Counted from the stretch's first letter, positions 36,121 through 45,217 are shown. The stretch is 49,694 bases of DNA from Pseudomonadota bacterium (GCA_021804785.1 JAJZGY010000011.1:1-49694), one strand, 5' to 3'. Program-made: numbers and translations. Notes: a model not told the origin generated them from the sequence alone.

Positions 36121-36566
36121 GGCGATGGATCGCAGCGCTGGCGCTTGCCCTGTTTTCGGTGCTGGCCGCTCCGGCGCTGGCCAATCCCCATTTGCCGCCA
36201 CAAATCGAGGACCGCGATGGACCAGAACACCTGGCCAATCCCGTGCTCGAGGCCCGCGCGGTTGCCCTGCAAAAGCAGTTTCGCTGTGTGGTGTGCCAGG
36301 GTGAGAGCCTCAATGAATCCAATGCGCCTTTGGCGGCAGATTTGCGTCGGCTGATTCGCAAGCGAATCCTGGAAGGGCAATCGAACCGCCAGATCACGGC
36401 GTATCTTGTATCCCGCTACGGCGACTTCATTCTCATGAAGCCGCCGCTGATGCCTCAGACCTACGCTCTGTGGTTTGGGCCGGCCTTCATACTTCTGGTC
36501 GCTGCGGGGGTCGCCGGGGCTGTGGTCCTGAAAGCCCGCAGACGGGTACAGGGCGCCGCACCATAG
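36117..36566 (+). CDS. ccmH: Cytochrome c maturation protein CcmH/CycL
   Basis: This 149-residue protein has a signal peptide (residues 1-22), the redox motif CVVC (C57, C60) in FRCVVCQGESLNES, and a C-terminal membrane anchor (about 118-138) with a basic tail. It reduces the apocytochrome or mediates thiol exchange before heme attachment. The length is that of the short alphaproteobacterial form without the extended TPR half. In the known order the TPR half is a separate gene, ccmI/cycH, which is not in this cluster. Confidence 0.93.
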   Translation: MRRWIAALALALFSVLAAPALANPHLPPQIEDRDGPEHLANPVLEARAVALQKQFRCVVCQGESLNESNAPLAADLRRLIRKRILEGQSNRQITAYLVSRYGDFILMKPPLMPQTYALWFGPAFILLVAAGVAGAVVLKARRRVQGAAP

Positions 36567-36613
36567 GTGCCGCTGTTGGGAATGTGATTGGATCCTCCCG
36601 GCATTCGGTTGTA

Positions 36614-36637
36614 ATGTATACGTAATCTAACATACAT
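36614..36637. promoter_or_regulatory. Inverted repeat upstream of degP
   Basis: ATGTAT (36614-36619) and ATACAT (36632-36637) are separated by 12 bases in an AT-rich patch within the 154-bp ccmH-degP gap. The region stands out in a GC-rich window and could contain the degP promoter and a regulator site. FeuP is one candidate. This is a visual match only. Confidence 0.35.
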
Positions 36638-36720
36638 AATCAGTTAAGTTCATCGCGATATGGACAGGCTGGGATGTGATTGCAGCCTGCGGGCCAGATC
36701 AACTCCCGCAGGAGAGGTTG

Positions 36721-38331
36721 ATGATCAATCGTCAGGATGAGGCCCAGCGCGCGGCGCCGGAATGTGTGAAGGGCATGCTGGCCCAGCGGGCTACAGTATC
36801 TTTAGGGAATAGCTATCGCCTGAGTTCCGTTCTTGCGGGGCTGCTCTTCCTCTGCGTGGCGGCCGGGCTCACAGCCTTCGCTCCAAACGCATGGGCTGAC
36901 GTCAAACGGCTCCACAAGGGTAGTGACGCTCACCCCGCCAGCGCTCAGCAGCTCGCCGACAACATATCCAGACGGCCCCTGCCCCACTTTTGGGACGGAG
37001 GCGCACCCTTCAGTTTCGCGGATCTCGTTGAGCGCGTTGCGCCAAGCGTCGTGACGGTCACGGTCGACGAAAAGGTCAAATCCGAGCCTCAATTTTCAGC
37101 ACAGAGCCTGCCTGCCCCCTTGCGCAAGTTCTTCCGCAGCATGCCGCATCCGCAGCACCCCATTGCGATGGGCTCTGGCTTCATCATCGACTCGGCGGGT
37201 GACATCGTTACCAACAATCATGTGGTTGCCAACGCCCGCAAGATCACGGTTAAGCTCAAGGATGGTCGCAAATTTGTTGCCAAACTGCTCGGTACCGATC
37301 CGGCGACTGACATTGCGCTGCTCAAGATCAATGCGAGCAAGCCCCTGCCTGCCGTGCAGTTTGCCAATGATCGCAATGTGCGGGTGGGTGATTGGGTGAT
37401 CGCGGTGGGCGATCCCTTTGGTCTCTCTAACACCGTCACTGCGGGAATCGTTTCAAGCCTCGGGCGCACGATTGGCAGCGGTGAATACACCGATTACATC
37501 CAGATTGATGCTCCGATCAATCGCGGAAACTCCGGGGGGCCGGCCTTTGATATCGAGGGCAGGGTAATCGGCATGAATACGATGATTTACTCGCCTAGTG
37601 GAGGCAGCGTCGGCATAGGATTTGCAATTCCCTCCTCAACCATTCATGCCATCGTGGCGCAGCTAAAGGCACATGGCAAAGTCTCACGTGGCTGGCTTGG
37701 CGTCGAGATCCAGGACTTCACGCCCGAAATGGCCGCCAGCATCGGCAAGCCAAATCTCACCGGAGCGATTGTTGCCAGGGTACTGCCCCACAGCCCAGCG
37801 GAGCAGGCCGGATTTCGCCAGGGCGACGTGGTGCTGGCACTCAATGGCGCATCGCTACGTGACAGCCGCGACTTGACGCAGCAGATAGCGGACATTTCGG
37901 CCGGACAGCTTGCCCATTTCACCATTCTGCGAGGTGAACATGTCCAACGCCTCACGGCGCGCATTGCCTTACGCCAGCCCCAGGTCCTGGCGCGCTACAC
38001 GAAGCCGGATACCACGATAAAACCGACCCTGACAGCGATTGGACTTGGCCTTGCCGAGGTCACACCGCTACTGCGGCGCCATTTTAATCTGGATGCCAGG
38101 GCTGATGGCGTTGTCATCACCAAGGTCAATCCCAATGGTGATGCGGCGGACAAAGGGGTCGAGCCTGGAGACGTCATCGTCTCTATCGGTGAACACAAGG
38201 TACGCACGCCCACGCAGGTGCAGCAGGCAATCACCCACGCCAGAGAGCTTGGGCGCAAAAGCGTCCTGGCTTTACTGATGACGCGGGCAGGCGAACGCTT
38301 CGTCGCGCTCACTATCAACCAAAAGAGTTGA
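36721..38331 (+). CDS. degP: Periplasmic serine protease DegP/HtrA
   Basis: This 536-residue Do-type protease and chaperone removes misfolded envelope proteins. A signal or anchor segment (residues 34-60) precedes the trypsin-like domain, with the catalytic triad H167 (TNNHVV), D197 (TDIAL) and S271 (GNSGGPAFD). Two PDZ domains follow (about 330-420 and 440-530). The start at 36721 has a GGAGAGG ribosome binding site; an upstream in-frame start at 36676 is possible. The order ccmEFH-degP is that of rhizobia, where degP follows cycL. Confidence 0.93.
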   Translation: MINRQDEAQRAAPECVKGMLAQRATVSLGNSYRLSSVLAGLLFLCVAAGLTAFAPNAWADVKRLHKGSDAHPASAQQLADNISRRPLPHFWDGGAPFSFADLVERVAPSVVTVTVDEKVKSEPQFSAQSLPAPLRKFFRSMPHPQHPIAMGSGFIIDSAGDIVTNNHVVANARKITVKLKDGRKFVAKLLGTDPATDIALLKINASKPLPAVQFANDRNVRVGDWVIAVGDPFGLSNTVTAGIVSSLGRTIGSGEYTDYIQIDAPINRGNSGGPAFDIEGRVIGMNTMIYSPSGGSVGIGFAIPSSTIHAIVAQLKAHGKVSRGWLGVEIQDFTPEMAASIGKPNLTGAIVARVLPHSPAEQAGFRQGDVVLALNGASLRDSRDLTQQIADISAGQLAHFTILRGEHVQRLTARIALRQPQVLARYTKPDTTIKPTLTAIGLGLAEVTPLLRRHFNLDARADGVVITKVNPNGDAADKGVEPGDVIVSIGEHKVRTPTQVQQAITHARELGRKSVLALLMTRAGERFVALTINQKS

Positions 38332-38438
38332 GGGGTGGGCGTGGCGCAAGGGCATGAAATCGATCTGTGAAGTCGCTCAATCCCGGCGCTCCCGGGGAAA
38401 GTCGGAAATGCTAGTTTTCGAAAGAGGATGAGGTGGTC

Positions 38439-39116
38439 ATGCGTATTCTTGTAGTGGAAGACGATCTGGAAGCTCAGCGTTACCTTGTCAATGGCCTAAA
38501 GGAAGCGGGCCATGTCGTCGACGATGCGGCGGACGGTGAACTTGGTCTGACCTTGGCCCTTTCGCGGCCCTATGATGTTGCCATCATCGATCGCATGCTG
38601 CCCCGCATGGATGGTCTGAAGATGGTGGAAGAGTTGCGTGAACATTCCAACGTCACGCCGGTACTGTTCCTGTCTGCACTGTCGGATGTTGATGACCGTG
38701 TCAAGGGATTGAAGGCTGGTGGCGACGATTACCTCACCAAGCCTTACGCCTTTGTCGAGCTGCTGGCGCGAGTTGATGCCCTGATGCGCCGCCGTCAACC
38801 CGGGGCAGTCAAGACGCTGCTGCAGGTTGGGGATCTTGAACTCGATCTTCTGACCAGGACCGCGCGACGGGGCGATGTCGATATTGACCTGCAACCGCGC
38901 GAGTTTCGTCTCCTGGAATATCTCATGCGGCATGCTGGGCAAGTGGTGACGCGCACCATGCTGCTCGAGAGTGTGTGGGAATATCATTTTGATCCCCAGA
39001 CCAACGTCATAGACGTGCACATCTCCCGTCTGCGCGCCAAGATCGACAAGGGGTTTGACGTGCCTCTGCTGCACACCGTTCGTGGTGCCGGTTACATGAT
39101 CCGGGCGCGAGGCTGA
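38439..39116 (+). CDS. OmpR-family response regulator, FeuP-like
   Basis: This 225-residue regulator has a receiver domain (residues 1-115) with acidic pocket E7-D8-D9, phosphoacceptor D51 (AIIDRMLPRMDG) and the conserved lysine in DDYLTKPYAF. A winged helix C-terminal domain (about 130-222) follows, with LLEYLMRHAGQVVTRTMLLE and VDVHISRLRAKID. By position it matches the FeuP of rhizobia. In Sinorhizobium this pair has been linked to osmo-adaptation and cyclic glucan export. The start is ATG at 38439, with GTG at 38433 as alternative. The kinase follows after 9 bases. Confidence 0.88.
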   Translation: MRILVVEDDLEAQRYLVNGLKEAGHVVDDAADGELGLTLALSRPYDVAIIDRMLPRMDGLKMVEELREHSNVTPVLFLSALSDVDDRVKGLKAGGDDYLTKPYAFVELLARVDALMRRRQPGAVKTLLQVGDLELDLLTRTARRGDVDIDLQPREFRLLEYLMRHAGQVVTRTMLLESVWEYHFDPQTNVIDVHISRLRAKIDKGFDVPLLHTVRGAGYMIRARG

Positions 39117-39125
39117 GTTGCTGTC

Positions 39126-40562
39126 GTGGAGGAACGCTCGGGCAGCGCAGGGCGGGACGCAGATCATTCCTCCTACGAGGTGCAGACCCGTCCGCTGACA
39201 CGGCGCATCGGCCTCCTCCGCACGGTCGCCTTCCGCATCGTGCTGCTTTACGTCGCCCTCTTTGCCATCTCCACGACGGCAATCCTTGCATTTACCTACT
39301 GGAACACCAGGCGCGCCCTTAATTCGGAAACCGATTCCATCATTGCGGCAGAGCTCTCGGCTCTTGAGGGGCAATATCAGGAGCTGGGACTTGTTGGACT
39401 GATCAACGCGCTCAATGTGCGTTCGGTGCGTGGCGGTCAGATGCTTTATGTGCTGACCGATCATCGGTTCCGGAGAATCGCCGGAAATCTAGATGGTTGG
39501 CCGCGGATCGATCCACGCGAAGGCGATTATCAGAATTTCACCTATGACCGTGATGGAGTGACCCGCCATGCCCGGGGCTTTGTCTTCAATCTGACTGGCG
39601 GGCTGCATCTGTTGGTAGCTCGGGATATTCATGAGCAGTATGAAAGCGAGCGCCTTTTTACCACGGCATTGCCATGGTCGGTGGGGCTGCTACTGCTACT
39701 GGCCCTTGGAGGAGGTGTACTTCTTAGCAGTGACCTGCTGCGCCGTCTCGATGTGATCAACTCTACGAGCAAGGTGATCATGGCCGGAGATTTGACGCGG
39801 CGAGTTCCGGTGTCACGGGCGCACGATGAATTTGACCTTGTGGCGTCTAATCTGAATTCCATGCTCGATCGCATCGAACAGCTGATGAAGGGGATGCGTG
39901 AAGTAACGGACTCGGTTGCCCACGATCTGCGCTCGCCCCTGAATCGTTTGCGCAACCGCCTCGAGGCTGCAGCAACACGTCTGGATCCAGACACCCATAC
40001 AGCCGCGCAAATTGACGCAGCGATCGCAGAGACCGATCATCTTATCGCGACCTTCAATGCGCTTCTGCTCATCGCTCAGGCTGAAGCGGGTGTGGTACGC
40101 GAGGCCATGACGCTGGTTGATCTGTCCAGCGTGGTGGAGGGCGTCGCCGAACTCTATGCACCGGTGGCAGAGGAGAAGGGAATTGAACTTACCGTAGAAC
40201 TAGGTGAACCCCTGACATTGGAAGCGAACCGAACGCTGATCAGTCAGGCCCTCGCCAATCTGGTCGACAATGCGATCAAATATACTCCGGAAGGTGGCAA
40301 GATTGATGTCCACCTAGAAGACCGTAGCGGCGTGGTCGTACTTTCGGTTGCCGACAACGGTCCTGGCATTCCGGCCTCGGAACATAAGCGGGTTACTGAA
40401 CGCTTTGTACGGCTTGAGCAAAGCCGCAACTCGCCGGGTACGGGACTGGGATTGTCCCTGGTGGCGGCCGTCGCTCGCCTGCATGAGGCGCGTTTCGTGC
40501 TCGCCGATAACCGGCCAGGTCTTAAGGTCAGTCTTGAGTTTACCCGCCGTCCTCGCCGTTAG
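39126..40562 (+). CDS. Sensor histidine kinase, FeuQ-like
   Basis: This 478-residue inner-membrane kinase has two membrane helices (residues 36-60 and 182-202) around a periplasmic sensor of about 120 residues. A HAMP linker (about 205-255), HisKA with His266 (DSVAHDLRSPLNRLRNRL) and HATPase_c (about 365-475) with N box LANLVDNAIKYTPEGG and DNGPGIPASEHK follow. The start is GTG at 39126. It pairs with the response regulator upstream and continues the ccm-degP-TCS order. The signal it senses is not visible in the sequence. Confidence 0.88.
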   Translation: MEERSGSAGRDADHSSYEVQTRPLTRRIGLLRTVAFRIVLLYVALFAISTTAILAFTYWNTRRALNSETDSIIAAELSALEGQYQELGLVGLINALNVRSVRGGQMLYVLTDHRFRRIAGNLDGWPRIDPREGDYQNFTYDRDGVTRHARGFVFNLTGGLHLLVARDIHEQYESERLFTTALPWSVGLLLLLALGGGVLLSSDLLRRLDVINSTSKVIMAGDLTRRVPVSRAHDEFDLVASNLNSMLDRIEQLMKGMREVTDSVAHDLRSPLNRLRNRLEAAATRLDPDTHTAAQIDAAIAETDHLIATFNALLLIAQAEAGVVREAMTLVDLSSVVEGVAELYAPVAEEKGIELTVELGEPLTLEANRTLISQALANLVDNAIKYTPEGGKIDVHLEDRSGVVVLSVADNGPGIPASEHKRVTERFVRLEQSRNSPGTGLGLSLVAAVARLHEARFVLADNRPGLKVSLEFTRRPRR

Positions 40563-40632
40563 GGCTGAGACGGGATAATCTGGCCTGCGAGGCTCGCCGC
40601 TGCCGTCGCGCAGACATGGCAGAGCGCCTATC

Positions 40633-41829
40633 TCAGACAACGCCTGCGCTGCGAAGCTGGGAAATCTCGTCCTCCGTATAGCCAAGTTCTCCCAGCACCG
40701 CATCGCTATGTTCTCCCAGCATTGGCGGGCGTCCGCGCACTTGACCCGGGGTACCATGCAGCCGCACAGGGGTGTCTGCGACCACAGCTGGAGGCAGCCC
40801 CGGAAAATCGACCGGTCGGAAGAGTTCGCAGGCTCTGACGTGTGGATCTGCCAGTGCTTCGGCCATGGTGTAGACTGGGCCGGCAGGCACCCTGGCGCCC
40901 TCAAAGGCGGCGATGGCCTCGTCGCGGGTTTTGAGGGCACACCAGGAACTAATCCGTTCACTGATGATCTCACTATGTGCGCCGCGATCCGCATCGCTCG
41001 CAAAGCTCGGATCCGATAGCCATTCAATCGCACCGATTAGCTTGCACACCCTACGGAACAGGGGGTCACCGTTGACCGCGACGGTGAGCCAGCCATCCTT
41101 TGCCCGGTAGATGTCGGATGGTGCGGACGTCTGACTTCGATTGAGGGTCGGGGTCCGGCCACAATGAAGCGCATCTTCTTCGATCAGCATGGTGGAGAAG
41201 TAGGTCATCGCAGTACGCAGCAATGCACCCTCGACAAGCTGGCCCTCGCCGGTCTGCTCGCGCGCGCGCAAGGCCGCCATCACCCCAAAGGCCATCAAGG
41301 AGGCGGTACCAAAATCGACATAGGGTGCGGCGGCACGCACCGGTTGATCTGGCCAGCCTGCGTAATATGCGGCACCACTCATGGCTTGGGTTACCCCATC
41401 AAAGCCGACGCGCCGCGCATAGGGTCCATCCAGTCCGAAGGCGGAGGTGGCAGCGAGGATGGCGCGCGGATTGAGCGCATGCACTGTGGACCAGTCGAGG
41501 CCCATGGCGGTCAGGGTTTCGCCGGGAAGATTGGCTACGACAACGTCGGCACTGCGGATCAGGCGGCGCACGACCTCGCGACCACGCTCATGCATGGGAT
41601 CGAGCGTGAGACTCTTCTTGCCGCGATTCATCTGCAGAAACATGGCGCCTTCTCGCGGGCTGCCATCCTCATTGCGGGCGAGCGGTATGAGCGTGCGGTC
41701 CTCACGGCCGTCCTTCTTTTCCACGCGGATGACCTCGGCTCCGAAATCCGCGAGCAGGGCCGAACAATAGGGCCCGGCAATGTAGCGCCCGAAGTCGATG
41801 ACCCGGATGTCTTTCAGCAACGCCTCCAT
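40633..41829 (-). CDS. Class III CoA-transferase (CaiB/BaiF family)
   Basis: This 398-residue enzyme moves CoA between carboxylates through an aspartyl-CoA thioester. The N-terminal LKDIRVIDFGRYIAGPYCS and AEVIRVEKKDG segments are family hallmarks, and D172 in PYVDFGTASLMAFG is the catalytic aspartate. The fold is the interlocked dimer of two domains. Substrates vary widely across the family and cannot be read here. The start at 41829 is backed by an AAGGAGG site. It is divergent from a small hypothetical gene with 62 bases between the starts. Confidence 0.9.
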   Translation of the reverse strand: MEALLKDIRVIDFGRYIAGPYCSALLADFGAEVIRVEKKDGREDRTLIPLARNEDGSPREGAMFLQMNRGKKSLTLDPMHERGREVVRRLIRSADVVVANLPGETLTAMGLDWSTVHALNPRAILAATSAFGLDGPYARRVGFDGVTQAMSGAAYYAGWPDQPVRAAAPYVDFGTASLMAFGVMAALRAREQTGEGQLVEGALLRTAMTYFSTMLIEEDALHCGRTPTLNRSQTSAPSDIYRAKDGWLTVAVNGDPLFRRVCKLIGAIEWLSDPSFASDADRGAHSEIISERISSWCALKTRDEAIAAFEGARVPAGPVYTMAEALADPHVRACELFRPVDFPGLPPAVVADTPVRLHGTPGQVRGRPPMLGEHSDAVLGELGYTEDEISQLRSAGVV

Positions 41830-41891
41830 AAGGGGTGCCTCCTTGAAGTATGGCCGCATTGGCGACTATACGCATTGAACTGGAGAACGAT

Positions 41892-42236
41892 ATGCCGCCA
41901 CGCACCAATCCCCTCAAACTGAATCCTTTGCAGCTGCGCACACTGACCCTCCTGCAGGCGCTGGCCCGTCTTCCTCAGGCCGCACTGGCAGGGCCTGGAG
42001 ACGGAGAGGTGACCATCCATGTTTTTCCCGATGCCCATGGGGATCACTTTCACCTTGGCGATGCCACGGTTGCCGGGAAGGATGCGACAGGGCTGTTCAA
42101 CGAGAAAGTCTGGCATGCCCTGGAGCGTAAGGGCATGGCCCGGGCCGAGTGGCCGCGCCAGATTGTCCTGACCCCGGCCGGTCTTGCCTACGATACGGGG
42201 CTCAATGAGGCGATCCTGCATCACCATGCCCATTAA
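41892..42236 (+). CDS. Conserved hypothetical protein
   Basis: This 114-residue protein has no membrane segment. It begins MPPRTNPLKLNPLQLRTLTLLQALARLPQ in a leucine-rich helical section (given in parts: residues 1-20 and 21-30), followed by a compact beta-like part with the His-rich PDAHGDHFHLGDATV. It ends in a winged-helix-like segment and HHHAH. A similar pattern, with PRTNPLKLNPLQ and HGDHFHxG, occurs in hypothetical proteins of alphaproteobacteria. The His cluster could bind metal, but this is a guess. It is convergent with the small XRE gene, 6 bases between the stops. Confidence 0.65.
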   Translation: MPPRTNPLKLNPLQLRTLTLLQALARLPQAALAGPGDGEVTIHVFPDAHGDHFHLGDATVAGKDATGLFNEKVWHALERKGMARAEWPRQIVLTPAGLAYDTGLNEAILHHHAH

Positions 42237-42242
42237 CCCGAG

Positions 42243-42452
42243 CTAATCGCGCGGGCCGTGGTAGTCATAAATGCCTTGGGCGAGGGCGTAGCAGGCGAGA
42301 CGTACGGCCTTGGGAATCTCGACCGGTTCGCCGTCGCGTTCGCCCTTTTCATAATACTGGACCACCCGCCGTTTTAGCCCCAGGGCATCGGCGGCCTCCT
42401 GCTGGGACAGCTTTAAGTCCCTTCGCCAGCGTCTGAAGTCGCTTGGTCGCAC
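42243..42452 (-). CDS. Small XRE-family DNA-binding protein
   Basis: This protein of about 69 residues is almost all helix-turn-helix: RRWRRDLKLSQQEAADALGLK then RRVVQYYEKGERDGEPVEIP, ending in an alanine-rich helix. It is a Cro/CI-type fold. I place the start at GTG 42452, preceded by GGGGCAGGAC, because upstream residues look non-coding; TTG at 42518 is a longer option. It is divergent from the orphan 465-residue gene, so control of that gene is possible. Similar small regulators are common in alphaproteobacteria. Confidence 0.7.
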   Translation of the reverse strand: MRPSDFRRWRRDLKLSQQEAADALGLKRRVVQYYEKGERDGEPVEIPKAVRLACYALAQGIYDYHGPRD

Positions 42453-42629
42453 GTCCTGCCCCACGCTTGGCACATGCCCGGGCCTTGGGCCCGTCTTCAG
42501 GATAGACCAGCACTGCAATTGTGACCATGTCCACCCTGCTCAACGCCATGTTAACTGAAGCTAGGCTAACCAGTATGGGTGGCAGGGCCGCGGCCATGGG
42601 GGTCAGCGGGGCCATGGAAGACTGCAGTC

Positions 42630-44027
42630 ATGATGGCACCCCAAAAGGTGCAAAATCTCCAGCGGCTTCTGTCGACCCTGCCTGTGCCGGTGGCGCGGCG
42701 GCTGGCGAAGGCCGTCGAGGTCGACAGGCTCACAGGCGGACAGGCGCTGCCCCACGAGATAATCCTGCAGGGCCTGCGGCCACAACTGCGTGGCGCTCAG
42801 GGTGCGCGGGTTGCATCGCCTCGCCGGTTGTTCTGCAATCCCTTCGAGGATCTTTTTGTCAGCGGTCAGCGCAAGACAAAGAGACCGGGTGAGATCTCAC
42901 GTGAAAGCATTGTGCCGGTCTGGAACTGGCTTGAGCTGACATTGTTGCCTGAGGCGACTGCCGCCTATGTGCGCGACTGCCGGACCGCCCTCACGACACA
43001 TGATGAAGCCGGTGCTCTGACACGTGCGAGCGGGTTCTGGCTGGCGGCAGCTGCCGCCATGTCAACTGCACTTATCGATAACGCTGGTCGGGCGCGGGCC
43101 AGAGCCCAGCTCGGCGGGGAAGCCATTCTGGCCGATGTCGAGGAGATGGTTCGGTTGCTTTCCATCGGACCGGAAGCCATCGAACTGCAAAAGCTGATCC
43201 CACGCGGCTTGCCGAATCTGAGCGAGCCCATTCTGCTCGAACTGCGCGTTCTTTATGAGCGCGTTGTCGCCAGGGTGCCGGATGCCGCTCCCTATGTCGC
43301 GATCATTACCATGCATCGCCTTGCCCGACCCTGGGAAGCCTTGCGCCTGCCACGCTTTGTCGCGCGCCAACAGGGCGATACCCTGATCTCGGCGACTGAC
43401 ATGGGACTTGTCGGCGAGCTCCTGCTGGAAGAGATGGAAGACTATCTGTCGGTCATATGCAGCGCCCGCCATCCGCAATTTGACCCTGACGCACTCAGCA
43501 TAGCCATTGCCGGCTTTGCCGAGCTCTCGATAGGTTTGGTCAAGGAAGTTGAAGTGCGGCGCTATGGCAAATGGGGCCAGCGCCTCATCAAGGCGCGTGC
43601 CACGGCAGCCGAATGTCTTGATGCACTGATTGGGCGCAGCAGCCGCGAAATCCTTGGTGCCCTGCCCACTCACCGGGCAAGCTTCAATGGCGGTCCGCGG
43701 GTTCCGGACCTCGCCCGTCCGGCATCTGACGAAAAGCGGGAGCGCGCAATTCGCTATGCGGATCTGATTGTCGGCTGCCGCCCCTTTGCGGCAGCGGTCT
43801 CAGTCTCGGCGGTACTTGACGCCACGGAAGAGGAAACCATTCGCGAGCTGTGCACCTACAATGAGGAATTGCTGCGCGTTTTGCGCGGTGTGAGCCAGGA
43901 AGAGGGTCCTGGGGCCGAGGATGCACTGGAATTTGCTGCGCAGCTGACGAGCCGGATCCTGGGTGTCAACGAAGGGGAATATCTGCGGCGCCGCGGGCGG
44001 GCAGCTTTGTCGCCGGCTGCGGCCTAA
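42630..44027 (+). CDS. Orphan protein of 465 residues, unknown function
   Basis: I do not recognise a family. The protein is rich in Ala, Leu and Arg, has no signal peptide and no clear membrane segment, and looks mostly helical. It has a conserved-looking NPFEDLFVSGQRKTKRPGEI segment (about residues 73-92), repeated helical stretches with Leu/Glu spacing (about 170-200 and 270-330), and a C-terminal segment around LRVLRGVSQEEGPGAEDALE. No P-loop or obvious catalytic motif was found. Codon use matches the neighbours, so it is not a recent import. Paired ATG codons at 42630 and 42633 are possible starts; a longer frame runs to 42579. Confidence 0.75.
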   Translation: MMAPQKVQNLQRLLSTLPVPVARRLAKAVEVDRLTGGQALPHEIILQGLRPQLRGAQGARVASPRRLFCNPFEDLFVSGQRKTKRPGEISRESIVPVWNWLELTLLPEATAAYVRDCRTALTTHDEAGALTRASGFWLAAAAAMSTALIDNAGRARARAQLGGEAILADVEEMVRLLSIGPEAIELQKLIPRGLPNLSEPILLELRVLYERVVARVPDAAPYVAIITMHRLARPWEALRLPRFVARQQGDTLISATDMGLVGELLLEEMEDYLSVICSARHPQFDPDALSIAIAGFAELSIGLVKEVEVRRYGKWGQRLIKARATAAECLDALIGRSSREILGALPTHRASFNGGPRVPDLARPASDEKRERAIRYADLIVGCRPFAAAVSVSAVLDATEEETIRELCTYNEELLRVLRGVSQEEGPGAEDALEFAAQLTSRILGVNEGEYLRRRGRAALSPAAA

Positions 44028-44173
44028 TCCCGGCCGCGTGCGTCCACGTGGAGGCTCTGCGCGGCAAGGGATGGGGCGATCCTCGGGGGAACTCGCATAT
44101 AGGCCTATCAAGGGCGCTCCTTCGATCTGCGGCTGTTCATCAGCCATTCAGGCAGAGCCCGTTAGAAGGCATC

Positions 44174-44521
44174 ATGCGCCGGTCCACCATCCTTCTTTGC
44201 GTCCTGGTGTCGTTACCCGTTGCGACTTTGGCCCAGGGTCATGGCCCGGCGCCTGCCTCGGCGCCACGGCTCGACAAAATGCTGCAGGGGTTCCGCCAGG
44301 CACATCCGGGTACGTTTTATGACGCGGAGGGTCCGTACCGCGGCCAGGATGGACGCATGCACTACCGGCTCAAATGGATGACGCCGCAAGGCCACATGGT
44401 CTGGTACGATACCGACGCGCGCAGTGGGGCAGTCCTTGGTAGGGTCCGGGGCCCGCGCACCATGCCCCCGGGCGACCATCCCGGCCATGACCTGCGGCCA
44501 CAAAGCAGGCATCATCGCTGA
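44174..44521 (+). CDS. Secreted PepSY-like protein
   Basis: This 115-residue protein has a clear signal peptide (residues 1-21, MRRSTILLCVLVSLPVATLA) with a likely cut before QGHG. The mature part has a single beta-rich domain around HYRLKWMTPQGHMVWYDTDA, ending in AVLGRVRG, the pattern of a PepSY-like domain. A low-complexity His/Gly/Pro tail follows. Small periplasmic PepSY proteins are often found beside two-component pairs, and this one precedes a PhoP-like regulator by 18 bases. It may tune the sensor kinase. The start is at 44174 (AGAAGG upstream). Confidence 0.7.
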   Translation: MRRSTILLCVLVSLPVATLAQGHGPAPASAPRLDKMLQGFRQAHPGTFYDAEGPYRGQDGRMHYRLKWMTPQGHMVWYDTDARSGAVLGRVRGPRTMPPGDHPGHDLRPQSRHHR

Positions 44522-44539
44522 CCCCTACTGGAATAACCC

Positions 44540-45217
44540 ATGCGCATCTTGGTTGTGGAGGATGATCGTGATCTGCAGCGCCTTCTGGTGAAGGCGCTCG
44601 CAGATGCCGGCTATGCAGTCGACAGTGCCGCCGATGGCGAGGAGGCACATTTTCTTGGCGACACCGAACCCTATGACGCGGTGGTGCTCGATCTAGGGCT
44701 GCCGAAGATGGACGGTGTTACGGTCCTCGAAAAATGGCGCAAGGCCGGCCGCACGATGCCGGTCTTGATCCTGACCGCACGTGACCGCTGGAGCGACAAG
44801 GTCGCGGGCTTTGATGCCGGCGCGGATGATTATCTGGCCAAGCCCTTCCACACCGAGGAGCTGCTGGCGCGACTTCGGGCCGTGCTGCGCCGGTCGGCCG
44901 GGCATGCATCAGCCGAAATCGAAATCGGTAAGCTGCGCGTTGATACCCGCACCAGCAGGGTCAGCTATGATGGCACGGTGATCAAGCTGACAAGCCTGGA
45001 ATACCGGCTGCTGTCCTATTTGGCCCATCACAAGGGACGGGTCGTCAGCCGCAGCGAACTCATTGAACACCTCTATGATCAGGATTTTGACCGCGACTCG
45101 AATACCATCGAGGTTTTTGTTGGCCGGCTGCGCAAAAAGCTCGGGTCGGATACCATCCAAACCATACGCGGTCTGGGCTATTGTCTGGACGATCCGGGCG
45201 CGCCCCAGCCACAATGA
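44540..45217 (+). CDS. PhoP-like response regulator
   Basis: This 225-residue OmpR-family regulator has a receiver domain with D8-D9, phosphoacceptor D51 (VVLDLGLPKMDG) and KPFHTEELLARLR, followed by a winged helix (about 125-220) with KLTSLEYRLLSYLAHHKGRV (and V57-like spacing) and VFVGRLRKKLGSDTIQTIRG. By sequence and by the kinase that follows it resembles PhoP. It follows the PepSY-like gene by 18 bases and precedes the kinase by 51 bases. The regulon is not visible. Confidence 0.9.
   Translation: MRILVVEDDRDLQRLLVKALADAGYAVDSAADGEEAHFLGDTEPYDAVVLDLGLPKMDGVTVLEKWRKAGRTMPVLILTARDRWSDKVAGFDAGADDYLAKPFHTEELLARLRAVLRRSAGHASAEIEIGKLRVDTRTSRVSYDGTVIKLTSLEYRLLSYLAHHKGRVVSRSELIEHLYDQDFDRDSNTIEVFVGRLRKKLGSDTIQTIRGLGYCLDDPGAPQPQ

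Noticed and set aside
38496-39464. 322-codon frame antisense to the FeuPQ-like genes
   Set aside because: It spans the boundary of two recognised genes on the other strand, as a chance open frame does in GC-rich DNA.
42349-42615. Alternative minus-strand frame over the XRE gene
   Set aside because: It overlaps the helix-turn-helix frame, and its translation is a simple Ala/Arg-rich sequence with no motif.
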